Below, one piece after another: positions 11,001-20,665 of a stretch of 64,000 bases of DNA. Origin of the DNA: Tricholomella constricta (lineage: Eukaryota; Basidiomycota; Agaricomycetes; Agaricales; Lyophyllaceae). The notes beneath the pieces are model-generated. The model had not been told where the DNA came from, did no database searches, and saw only the letters and a list, made by a program, of their open reading frames with translations. The stretch is from contig JAACJP010000014.1 in NCBI GenBank assembly GCA_013368375.1, positions 434,001-498,000 on the forward strand. Reading direction: 5' to 3'. The translations under genes and the position numbers were made by a program. Each line of letters begins with the position of its first letter. Position 1 is the first letter of the stretch.

Positions 11001-12105
11001 AGTCGTGGAGGTGGGTCGGTACGGCATCGCGGAACGTTTTAGGCACGGAGTTAGCAGCGTGCGCTTCGGCAAGTCGCTGCGATGTCGTTTGGCTGGCCTG
11101 AATATGTTCGGCGGTCGGAGTCGGGTGGATCGCGGTCGCGAAGATGCGATCGCCGTTCAGGAAGGTTTCCACCAGGAAGTCGTCGGACTCTGGGTCGGGT
11201 TCCTCCAGGATCGGAGTGTAGGGGAGGAACTCCTCATCATCAGAGTCGTCCTCAACATACGGGTTGGTCGGGGCTCGCAGGTCAGGCTCAGTCATCGGGA
11301 TACTGTCGGCTCGACAGGCGCGGATCGCTGCGCGCACTTTGGTGCGTGCGCGCCGATCGGCTTTGACCTCGTCCTTGCAGGTGTCGCACTGCGTCGGACA
11401 GCGACTCATCTTCACCTCCTTGGTCTCCCAGTTGATCTCGGGGTTGTGGTTTTTAAGCCAGGTGAACCCGAGGATCATGTCGTGCTTGCCTAGCTGGGTG
11501 ACCCCGAAGACGGCTCGTTCGGTATGACCATTGTATCGCAAGACAGCTTCTACGATGCAAGAGACCGAACCGCCTTCGTTGAGGGTGCCGTCTACGTTGT
11601 AAACCGGGGATGGCCAACTAAGCACCTTGGTCGTGAGCTTGTGTTTCTCGACGAAAGCGATGTTGAGGAAGCTGCCGGTCGCTCCGCTGTCCACTAGCGC
11701 AGTGACGGCGTGCGACTCCTGGGTGTCGGTGGTCTCCAGTTCAACGTTGAGCCACAGGGATCTGGGGCAGGGGGGGGCAGCGGCGATGAAGCGACTAGGA
11801 AGTCACTTTTCCCAGCGGGGTAGACCACGACGCGACGGGGCGATCGGCTTTGCGACTGCGATCGGTGTCGTCGGGTCGGAGGGGCTTTGTACGTCTTTGT
11901 CGGTCGGTTCACTCATCGGAATAGCAGCAATATTAGGTGTATTGGTGTATTCTACGGATAAAGGAGTGAAACGATTACGACTAGACAACGGGGGCGTACG
12001 TTCCACCCGTTGTGCAATTAAAAACCCTCCTCGGCGTCGGGGGCCGTCGCGTCGGCCGACGATGGAGTCTGGTCGGCGGGGGCTGCGTCTTTGCGAGCTA
12101 GACAT
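7986..12105 (-). pseudogene. Pol polyprotein of copy 2 (protease-RT-RNase H-integrase-chromodomain), two nonsense codons
   Basis: One continuous frame except for two TGA codons, at 11803-11805 ('RWEK*LPSRF') and 8527-8529 ('RYYNQ*HAPTP'). Order: retroviral-type aspartic protease with DSGATG at about 11690; RT with YLDD near 10440; RNase H; integrase with HHCC finger and D, D, E core; a GPY/F-like segment; chromodomain ending near 8020. Both stops fit CGA to TGA. The frame overlaps the 3' end of gag by up to 88 nt and lies in the -1 frame relative to gag, which fits expression by -1 frameshifting, though no slippery site was proven. The single-base gain in the polypurine tract removes the normal stop. 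Confidence 0.93.
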
Positions 12106-13232
12106 TCCATGATAAGCGCCTCCAGCTCGTCATCGAGCATGTGGCGCACGTCCCAGCGCAAAGGACAGTCACGAGAGTAGTGACCCTTCTTCTTGCACCG
12201 GAGGCGGTGGTCGTCGGCAGGCGCGACTCGATCGCGCATCCGATCTACGTCCATCGGGATGCCCTGGGGGAGCGGCCTGGGGGCCGGTGCGACAGGAGCG
12301 CGAGGGGCAGGGGGAGCGGGAGCGGGAGTGGGAGTGGGGGCAGTATCGAACGCCCATCGTGCAGCTGCGGCGGTGGTCGGACGGCTGTCGGGCACCTTTG
12401 TCGGGACCATCCGACGGTGGAAGTTGTCCTCCGACCTCATGATGAAGTCTTGAGAACGGGCAATCCTCAGCCACTCCTCAATCTTCTCGTCATGCGGGCG
12501 ACCCGTGGTGATGCTTCCGAGTCGCCGCGAGAGCTTCGGGTCCATTCCCCGACGGAATTTGAGGACCAGGTGGCGCCCATCGGGGTAGCCTGCCTTGACC
12601 CACAGGGATCGGAACGAGTCGATGTACTCGTCGATCGACCGACCGTTCTGGAAGTACGCCGTCGACTCCAAGATGAGCGCGGCGTCAGCGACTTCGTCGA
12701 AGAGGAAGAACTCGCCGCGGAAGGTGTCTTCGAAGTCCTTCCAGGCAGGAAAGACGTCCTTGGTGGTTCCGAACTGGAACACCCGACTGACGAAGTCGGC
12801 GGCTCGCCCGTGCTGCATGTACGACAGCACCCATACAATTCGGGCGTGGTCGTCGGCGAAACTTCCCCCGCACAAGGAGAAGTAGAGCTTGCAGGCGTTC
12901 AAGAACGCGCGACCGCCCGATCAGGCGCCATCGTAAATGGGAGGGGGCGACGGTCGGAGGTGGTGTGATCCCGATCGCGGAGAGCCTGGTGGCGGAGTGG
13001 TCGTCTCAGGCGGCGGAGGGGTCGTGTCTGCTTCGGGAGCAGCGGGGGTGGGATTGGGGGGTGTCCCCGACATGAATTTTTCGAAAAGAGCGGAGAGGCG
13101 GTCCATAGAGGCCGAGTTGGAGGTGTTGGAGGCGGAGAGAGCCGAGATTGTGGCTTCCATATTCGCCAACCGCTCCTCCGTCATGAGGAAGGGAGAGAGC
13201 GGTCGCTGCGACATGTCACCAAATTCGGACAT
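12018..13232 (-). pseudogene. Gag of copy 2, split by one nonsense codon
   Basis: A Pro-rich N-terminal part (from the ATG at 13232, with 'TEERLANMEATISALSAS' resembling a short coiled coil) is followed in the same frame by a TGA at 12918-12920 and then the retrotransposon Gag core ('YMQHGRAADFVSRVFQFG', 'SIDEYIDSFRSLWVKAGY'). After a Pro/Ala-rich linker comes a CCHC-like knuckle, here RLRCKKKGHYSRDC: the first cysteine of the usual C-x2-C-x4-H-x4-C pattern is arginine (CGC, one change from TGC). The frame ends at TAA 12018-12020. The TGA fits a former CGA. Gag packages the element RNA; this copy is probably non-functional. Confidence 0.9.
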
Positions 13233-13345
13233 CTCGAAACGGGACTGGGCGGGCGATCGGAGCGAGCGCGTGTTGGACGGTCGCGTGTAGCAGACGCGTG
13301 TTTCGGCGCGGAAGCGGATCGGTCGGCTTCGTCGGGTTTCTAGAG

Positions 13346-13357
13346 TTACTCTATTCT
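13346..13357 (-). other. Primer-binding site of the self-priming (Tf1/sushi) type
   Basis: Two bases inside the 5' LTR, the minus strand reads AGAATAGAGTAA. This is the exact reverse complement of TTACTCTATTCT in the LTR itself (13473-13484), which lies about 31 bp downstream of the TATA motif, where the transcript should start. The mRNA 5' end could thus fold back and prime, as known for Tf1 of fission yeast. No match to a tRNA 3' end ending in TGG was seen. Confidence 0.8.
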
Positions 13358-13359
13358 GC

Positions 13360-13868
13360 TGTTAGGGCGACCTCGGAGCAGAGCTTAGTCGTACTGGCAG
13401 AGGAATCCAATGTTATATTAGGTACGATAAAGAGAGCGTAAGTAAACCTACCTGGCAGAGGGGAATCCAATGAGAATAGAGTAAAGGATTCCCCCATGTC
13501 AGGAGGACGACTATATATGAGTATGATACGTGAGGGCCGGCTCTCTGGGGTGTATGGCACGTAATTGATAACGGGTGGGCAGCGGCGCGTGTATGTACAC
13601 GTTCCCGACGCTGTCTGATCCTCATGGCTCAGGGTGCGGGCACAAGGTCAGGCGACCGACGTCGGGATGTCGGGCATCGGAATTGGGATGTCGGGCGTCG
13701 GGATCGGGTGCACGCTGGAGGGGGAGGTAGCGACAGGAATGTATAAGTATGTACACCGACGCTTGGGTCTGAGCATCAGGGTCAAGGGCACGATCGGTCG
13801 GGAGCGATCACACGTGTCGGGGGGCAGTCGGTGAACGTCGGAGGGCGTGAACAGGCGTTCCCCTAACA
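13360..13868 (-). repeat. 5' LTR of copy 2 (509 bp)
   Basis: On the minus strand it starts TGTTAGGGGAACGCC and ends CGCCCTAACA. A 2-bp gap (AGGAATCC against AGGGGAATCC) and several C/T and G/A differences separate it from the 3' LTR. Confidence 0.95.
13512..13518 (-). promoter_or_regulatory. TATA motif of the 5' LTR
   Basis: TATATA on the minus strand, about 31 bp upstream of the predicted RNA start at about 13484. The same arrangement occurs in every LTR of the window. Confidence 0.6.
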
Positions 13869-13873
13869 GTAGG

Positions 13874-14175
13874 TGAAAGCCCTCCGAACGGAAGCATGGG
13901 ATGAAGGAGGAATGTGTTTCAGGGTCGCGTAAACAGAGAACCACGCTTCCTGATTCCGAACGCCCATCATCTCCGCGCCTCCGTATCTCATTTCTCGCAC
14001 ATCTCGCGTACCATCTTTTCCTGAGCTGTCTCGACTCGCGCCTTTACGGCTTGCTCGCTCACTCGCTGCAGTCATCTCTTAGTCCCATCTGTACATACAC
14101 CACTTCACATCTAGTACCATGGTCTCTTTCATTCCTTTCCAGTGTCCCATTACCCACTCCACTCTCTATGGCGTC
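13874..14175. other. Unassigned flank between copy 2 and the Plavaka element
   Basis: Pyrimidine-rich DNA with no convincing coding region. It could be a promoter or the edge of another element. Nothing further is seen. Confidence 0.4.
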
Positions 14176-14460
14176 CACATAGGTTGAAAACCAGCATGAT
14201 CTTCAACCTAGATTAGGTAGTTTAACAACTTAATCTTGGGGCATTTTCGACCTATTAGGTTGTATTTACAACCTAAGGGCCCGTAGGTTGTATATCACCT
14301 AAAATCGACCACTTTCAACCTACCGCAAATCCAATGGATATGAGACCAATAAACAACTAAATTTAGGTTGTTTTTTTTAGGTTGCTTTTGCAGGTTGAAT
14401 CTCATGCAGCTTTAGGTTCATATACAGGTTGGATTTCGCACAAAATCAGGTTCATAAAGA
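14176..14460. repeat. Left subterminal repeats (AGGTTG/CAACCT)
   Basis: About ten copies of AGGTTG or its complement in both orientations within 285 bp, for example TAGGTTGTA, ACAACCTAA and TCAACCTACC. They are the likely transposase-binding repeats. Confidence 0.8.
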
Positions 14461-14627
14461 ACAAGTGTACCAGGCGAGCACACCAGCTGAGATGGCGCAA
14501 TTGGGGTATATTCGACGCCTGCACGTGCTACGTTACATAAGCGCATGCGCAATGATCGATCTCACGGAACCAAATTTGCTCCCTGTGCTCGTCGACGGGC
14601 TCGACAGCCAACGCCAGCCGTAAGTGT

Positions 14628-16046
14628 TCACTCCTCATCTTGGTTCTCCATTTCTTCATCTTCGTCTCCTCCAGCCCAAGCCCCATCCCCAGGCCCATCC
14701 CGGGACGAGCCCTCAATAAACTCCGGTCGTTCAGTTTCACGGTTGACACTGCTGCCACGCTGCTCCTGCCTCCTGGCCTCGTGTTTGGCTCTCTTGGCTG
14801 CTTTCCAGCGTGCATCTCGAACAGCAGATGCTCTTGGTTTCCGGGATGCAGAGGGATCATGCTTTGCAGAATTGCCAGCCAGGTATGCATATTTCTCGGG
14901 AACGTCAAGTCTTCCTTTTTTGTAGCTTGCGCGCTGTTTGTTTCCGAAGTACTGACGAACAATGGCCTCGGTAGCCCAGTCATTATGAAATTTGGCAAGG
15001 AACGGATGGCGCTCGCGGCACTGTAATCATGTAAGTAGTTTCCGACCGTTGCAGTGATGCCGGACACTCACAACAGCAAAGAACCGAGCCTTATCTGCAG
15101 CAGGAATTTCGCTCCAAGGATCTTCCCATCGAAGGCGCGCATTCATGGACATGTCATGGATTTCGCTCTAGGTCGTTAGTCCAGATCCCTATCTTTCCCT
15201 GCCTCTATCAAAAGGAATGATCGTACCCGTAAGAAATTGTATCTTTCCTTTTTCTTTGTGCTCGATGCAAGATCCATTGCAACTGCGATGGACCAATCAT
15301 TACCAGGAGTCCCTTTTGGTCGGTGGATCAGCGCAACATCCTGGATACGGCGGTCCTGTACAGGTTCATCGGCCTGCAGCTCGGAGGCTTGCCTGGAGGC
15401 GGGGGGAAGCCCTGTGATCCCCATAGGGCGGTGATAGAGGTGCTCATCAGTATCGTCCTCATCGGAGCTATCATCTGTGGGCCTCAAGTGTTGATCTCAT
15501 TTTTGACACCATGTGAGCATTATTTCCTTTACCGTGAATCGTAGATTTGCTGACCTTGAGCAGCTTTAGTGCCACATTGCGCATTAGCGCTACCAGGGGG
15601 ACGGTGCTTTCTCTTCCCAGGCTCATCCTCCGAGCCTTGAGGGGCTTGACAAAAAAAAGTCCATCACCGGTCAGCTAATATCATTAGCGGCATATACTGT
15701 ACTCACCCTGTTCTTCAGGATGGTTTTGCTCAGCCAAAGCATGCTGACGGTCACCCTCATTCCTGTCACTACCCCGTCTCAGCATTGCCGCTGCCGCCGC
15801 CAGTGCATTTTGAGCTCAGAAAATGTAAGCCTTGTATTTCTTGCGGGATCGCTACAGAGACTTACTCCGCATATCAGAGATTACTGCGAGGAGTTCGGCC
15901 TTTGTCAACGCTTTGAGGCTTTTCTCTTTTGGAGCCCCTTTCTTCGCAGTTTCCCTGTTTGTTGCCTTAGATCTTCCTGCAGGACCTTTTGCAGGGTCGG
16001 GTGCCATATTGGTGTGCTGGCCAGTGGAGTCTTGGAGCGGAGCCAT
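14628..16046 (-). CDS. Accessory protein of the Plavaka element, function unknown
   Basis: A spliced gene divergent from the transposase. The N-terminus ('MAPLQDSTGQHTN') is Lys/Ala-rich with 'KSLKALTKAELLAVISDMR'. Exon 1 is 15866-16046 (donor GTAAGT), and exon 2 starts at 15814. Middle exons are acidic ('DDSSDEDDTDEH'). The conserved C-terminal core reads 'LRWEDPWSEIPAADKARFFA' and, across an intron, 'RERHPFLAKFHNDWATEAIV' and 'YFGNKRASYKKGRLDVPEKY'. It ends in an acidic tail at TGA 14628-14630. From memory, proteins with this HPFLA.FHNDWA core recur beside Plavaka transposases in Agaricomycetes. No enzyme motif is visible. It could bind DNA with the transposase (inference). The exon between 15176 and 15487 appears intact; the full splice pattern is uncertain. 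Confidence 0.65.
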
Positions 16047-16208
16047 CTCGACAGCAGTATACTAGCCGATATCGTTGTGGTAAGGATTTGAGGGAGTCTC
16101 AAAAAAAATCCGATTTTTGAAGCTTTAGGTCATGTGTTTTTGAGTACTGACGAAAATTGCCAAGGTTCGCTTTTCGTGACCTGGCACTCTCAATCTGCTC
16201 TCTTCTCT

Positions 16209-19200
16209 ATGTCCTCAAAGAACCATGTCATTTGCGACTGTCGGCTGTGTGGTGGTGCAAGGATCACCCGAAAGCGAGCCCTGGCCCACCAACAGAATGC
16301 TCAGAACCTTTACGGTCCCCCCCCTATAACATGCTCAAGGCTCAAGACTGTTGTGGATATAGATTCCAGCGATGGCTATGACTCAGATTTCAGCTCAGAC
16401 GAGCTAGATGAGCCAGTTTCTGATTGCGTGACACAATCCTCGCCTTCACCAAAACCCACTGACATGAATCCCGAGCTGCCAGCCCCCGACAGTTCCAGTG
16501 TACCTGCTCAGCATCTATTTGATATCGAGCTGCATGATGATGAGCCCAACTATCACCACACGTGAGTCTTATTTGACGAAGTCTGGACGTCCGATACTTC
16601 AGATGATGGCTTCGACAATAGTCACATCTCGGATGGAGATGTACCAACGCTGGAAGATGGGCCTAGTGATAATGAAGACAACTTCGGCCGTTTTAATTGG
16701 GATAATTTCCGACTGGATGAAAAAGGTCAGCTCTCTGCATGGGATCAACTAGGTGGTGTGTACGATGCCAAGTTTGCAAGTATAGGTGAGTGAATTTTAC
16801 GTGCAAAGTGTCATCTCATTGACACCTTGTATCCGCAGAGGAAAAGCTCATTGCATATGACCTTGCCATCTGCAAGGCCTTTGCCTTCAAGTTGAAGACC
16901 CAGATCACTGATAATAACTGGCCGATAACTGAAGAAGCCTTCCCTCAGGATCCACCCCTTCCACCACTTGATCAGATTCGTTCACGTGTCGCCTTTCTCA
17001 GTGGCTTTAAGCCAGAATTCTATGACTGTTGCCCTAATTCTTGTCTCGCATACACTGGCCTTCACAATACATTACAATCATGTCCTCACTGTAACGAGCC
17101 TCGTTTTCGTGCTGAGAACAAGCCCCGAAAAACATTCACCTATATCCCTCTCATGCCCCGCCTTCGCGCCTCTGCTGAAAACCGCCAACTTGCCACCTTG
17201 CGCCAGTACAGGGGAAAACATCAGCACAAATCGGGACACACAACTGATATTTTCGATGCCCAGATATATCGGACCCTTCGTTCTCAGCACATTGACGTTG
17301 GCAACCAGAAGCTCCCCCAGAAGTACTTTGGTAATGAACGTGGTGTTGCCCTTGGGCTTTCCACTGATGGGTTTGCACCATCTCGTCGTCGCAAGCATAC
17401 AGCCTGGCCATTAATTGTATACGACTACAATCTGCCCCCAGAAATTTGTTTCCATCTTGAATTAATTTTCTTGCTAGGTGTCGTCCCAGGTCCTAAGAAA
17501 CCAAAGGATTTCGATTCGTTCCTCTGGCCATTCATTCAAGAGCTACAGCACCTTGCACGTGGCATAGCCGCCTTCGACATCCTCACTAATTCCCGATTTG
17601 CACTACGTGCCTTCCTGATAGTCGTCTTCAGTGACATGCCTGCTATTTCCATGGTCATGCGCATGAAGGGACATAATGGCTATTCGCCATGTCGCATGTG
17701 CAAGATCACTGGTTTACCAGTTCCCGAAGCCAATAGCAACATGCTCTACGTCCCTCATAACCGTTCTACGCACCCTCGCATCCTTGCAGATCCCAACCTT
17801 ATCAAACATTTCAACCCACGGCGCCTTCCCGTTCGCACTCACAATGAGTTTATACGACAAGCAAAAGAGGTCGATGCAACAACAACCAACGTGGCTGCGG
17901 CACGGCTGTCGAAAGAGTATGGCATCAAAGGCCTTCCTCTTCTTGCCCAAATTCCAACACTTAATTTCCCTCTTTCCTTTCCACATGATTTTATGCATCT
18001 TATCTTCGAGAACCTCCTTCCGAATCTTGTCTGTCTCTGGACTGGCGAGTTCAAGGGACTCGACGCTGGCCAGGAATCGTATGAACTTACAGTGGCTGTA
18101 TGGAAAATGATCGGCGAGGCCACTGCTCGTACTGGTGCGACAATTCCCTCAGCCTTTGACGTGCATGTGCCAAATATCTCAGGTGATGGTGTCACCATCT
18201 CGGCTGAGATGTGGTCATTTTGGGCCACAAATATTGCACCTGTGTTGCTCCGTCGTCGCTTCTCTGATCAGCGATACTATAATCACTTTATCCAACTTAT
18301 CGCACTCCTTAACCTCTGCTTACAATCCGAGATATCTTCAAATGATATTGAGCACATCGAGACTGGTTTTATCAAGTGGGTCGAAGACTACGAGCTGTGA
18401 GTGTAGTTGATTTGAATCCTATTTCAAGTCCTTTCACTAATATCTGTTGTTTTCAGCATATACTATCAACTGGACCCCATGCGTCTGTCAGCCTGCCCAC
18501 TCACAATCCACGCTTTGCTTCACATCGCACCGAGAATTAGAGAGATTGGCCCTGTTTGGTGCTACTGGGCTTTTCCAACTGAGCGCTACTGTGGGGTCCT
18601 CTCTCCAAAAATCTGAAACCGTCGCTTCCCTTTCGCGTCACTTGACTGACATGTGCTTGAAGATGTGCAGCTAACGCAAATCAAGGCAATCTACGACAAG
18701 GCTACTATCCTCTCGCTTTGGAGTCAGAAGCACATCTTAGAAACTCGTGGATCATATTCAGACCCTGCCTGTGTGTTGCACAGCCATTCCCGGATTACAC
18801 ACCACTGACCATTTGACAGATGGCACTTGCCGCCTGCTACCACCAAAATTACCCAGTCGCCCTGATCCATCATCGTTGACCTCTATCGACCCGTTTCGGA
18901 AAGTGTGTCGGTCTTGTGAAGAAGAACCTTCGGAGTGCCAAGATTGAAGAATGGGGTAAGGTGAAGCGGATAGACTCTGATGTGGGAGATACGATGGTGG
19001 CAAGCAGTCTTCGGATACCCCAGGAGGACTCTCGAGATGCAACCTTCGTGAGGGTAAGACTTGTCTCTGGTGACCATTTTCGGGCTGACTTTTATTTCTC
19101 AGTATGATGTTCTCGTGGACATCAACGCGACCAACCGAAGCGCACCTGTTGTTCTCATGCCCGAGTCACTGTATGGACAGTTACAGCATATTTATCTCAT

Positions 19201-19399
19201 CCGCTTCTTGGGACCGTGCCCAGAACTTGGACTGACCTCACCGACAACAATAATCATGGCTTCTATTCAGACATGTGTTCTTGATGATAGGCTGACAATT
19301 CCCGGCCTCGATTTTTGCTTCTACTCGAGGCTAGGAGCAACTCATGTTGTAGACATTACATGTCTGCAGTGTGTGGTCGGAAGGGTACCAGATGGCAAC
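16209..19399 (+). pseudogene. Plavaka-family transposase, decayed
   Basis: N-terminal 'HVICDCRLCGG' Cys cluster, acidic linker, then the long core exon 16892-18400 ('LIVYDYNLPPE', 'VVPGPKKPKDFDSFLWPFI', 'MKGHNGYSPCRMCKI', 'FPHDFMHLIFENLLPNLVCL'), and a following exon with 'MRLSACPLTIHALLHIA' and 'VWCYWAFPTERYCG'. The C-terminal part carries 'VGDTMVASSL', 'YGQLQHIYLIRF' and 'HVVDITCLQCVVGRV'. These match Plavaka transposases of the CACTA/EnSpm superfamily. In-frame TGA codons sit at 16563-16565, 18614-18616 and 18647-18649, and further stops follow near 18800. The normal end after 'CVVGRV' is replaced by unrelated DNA. The start could be an upstream ATG at 16134. Confidence 0.85.
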
Positions 19400-19720
19400 C
19401 TTACTTCTCCGGTCTCTCACGGCTGCGCGAGGGTTCGATCCTCGAGTAAGGCGATACTTTGTCCCATGACCCTCGGGGATTGGAGCACTGAATTGCTGAT
19501 CTCGTGCGGTACCTCCGGTGAGAGTACACACAGGAAGGGGTCACACAAGTCCGGTTCTGCTGAGTGATCAGCAGTCTCGGCCCTGGGTTGGCACGCACGG
19601 ACCAGCCGTCTGCCCAATGTCTGAGGGTGTCCAGAGACCCAACCCCCACACACACCCACGACGCAGGGTTACGTCATGCTTCGCTTCGCATCATGTGACA
19701 GACTCCCTCGTTCAATTCTA
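19400..19720. other. Foreign insertion breaking the Plavaka transposase 3' end
   Basis: The transposase frame stops matching after 'GRVPDGN'. The next 320 bp contain GGTTCGATCC, similar to a tRNA B box, and a C-rich 'CCCAACCCCCACACACACCC' run. A SINE-like origin is possible, but no A box or target duplication was found. Confidence 0.35.
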
Positions 19721-19859
19721 AGATGGGCAGATCTACTTCCAACGGACAGTTAGGGTAGCGGTTAAGCCCTCTGACGAGCCCCTTCGCACAGGCGAAACTG
19801 TTCACAGGTGGGCAATCACAGATAGAAGCGGTTCTCTAGCACGTTCATTTTATATAGAG

Positions 19860-20072
19860 AATGAATAAGGACCTTCTTATGTTGAAATATAACCTAAGCT
19901 TCTGGACAACCAGTGGTAGGTTGATATCCGAGGACCATACTCTCGCGGAAATCTTCGCGAAATAATCACTCAAGATTAGGTTGCTATTCAACCTTTACTA
20001 TCAACCTACACCGTAGGTTGATCGAAATCAACCTACATAGTAACCGCTAGGTTACATGGTGATATTCAACCC
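19860..20072. repeat. Right subterminal repeats (AGGTTG/CAACCT)
   Basis: About eight or nine copies of AGGTTG/CAACCT or one-base variants, for example GTAGGTTGAT and ATCAACCTAC, mirroring the left end of the Plavaka element. Confidence 0.75.
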
Positions 20073-20665
20073 AATCCTTGTTGATATCACTGCGGGCATG
20101 AGCCTATATAAGCACAAGATATATGCTGTAATTATTCTGAATTTATTTATAATACAACCAAAAAATGATCGGCGATTAAATGAGGAGTTTATTTACAATA
20201 TATTCTGAAACAAAGTCCACTACAAAACTGGTGACAATATTAAAGATAAATTAGAAATACGATCATGTTCTATTCGCTGGCAAAAACTCAAATTTATTTG
20301 TAATACCATCACCATTTATCCGGTGAGCATATGGTGAACATGTGATAAAATATGATTGATGCATTTATTTATCATACTAATGCCCTATCGGCAAGAGATT
20401 GATCGGGAGTTTTATTTCCAATATATTCTGACTTATGATCGACATCTTTGTTGTGATCATATCAACTGCGCCCGTAACTTGACAACACAACGGGATATTA
20501 TAGATACAATATTGAAATTACATTATACTACATATTGAGAGCAAGACAATTTACAAGAGGCAATACACAGCAAAATTGCATCCAAGAAAACAAAGAATTT
20601 AGCTATAGATCTAGTCCAAAGTTAGATTGGATATACTTTTAGAAGGTCATATGCACCTTTGAAGA
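20073..20665. other. AT-rich gene-free DNA
   Basis: Strongly AT-rich, with several 'aaaat' and 'atttattt' runs. No coding region can be supported. Confidence 0.6.

Larger units (their letters stand above)
7475..13868 (-). mobile_element. Full-length Ty3/chromovirus LTR retrotransposon, copy 2
   Basis: A 6,394-bp element on the minus strand bounded by LTRs (7475-7985 and 13360-13868) and flanked by the 5-bp target duplication GTAGG at 7470-7474 and 13869-13873. From its own 5' end: LTR, self-complementary primer-binding site, gag, pol (protease, RT, RNase H, integrase, chromodomain), polypurine tract, LTR. Gag and pol are broken by in-frame TGA codons. The two LTRs differ at roughly twenty sites by eye, mostly transitions, plus a 2-bp gap. 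The insertion is therefore not brand new, or it has been mutated by a C-to-T process. Confidence 0.96.
14176..20040. mobile_element. Plavaka (CACTA-like) DNA transposon with two divergent genes
   Basis: A transposase gene (+) and an accessory gene (-) are flanked on both sides by dense AGGTTG/CAACCT repeats, the subterminal-repeat architecture of CACTA-superfamily elements. The outer edges are approximate. A short inverted core TAGGTTGA lies near 14180 and, inverted, near 20030, but no target duplication could be fixed. The transposase is broken by stops and the 3' part is interrupted by foreign DNA near 19400-19720. Confidence 0.8.

Noticed and set aside
16560..16602. GTGAGT..CTTCAG as an intron that avoids the TGA at 16563
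   Set aside because: Removing the 41 nt brings another stop in frame at the junction, while reading through keeps a long acidic frame. The TGA is more likely a nonsense change.
19425..19445. GGTTCGATCC as part of a tRNA gene
   Set aside because: It is one base shorter than the GGTTCGANTCC B box, and no acceptor stem, anticodon arm or convincing A box surrounds it.
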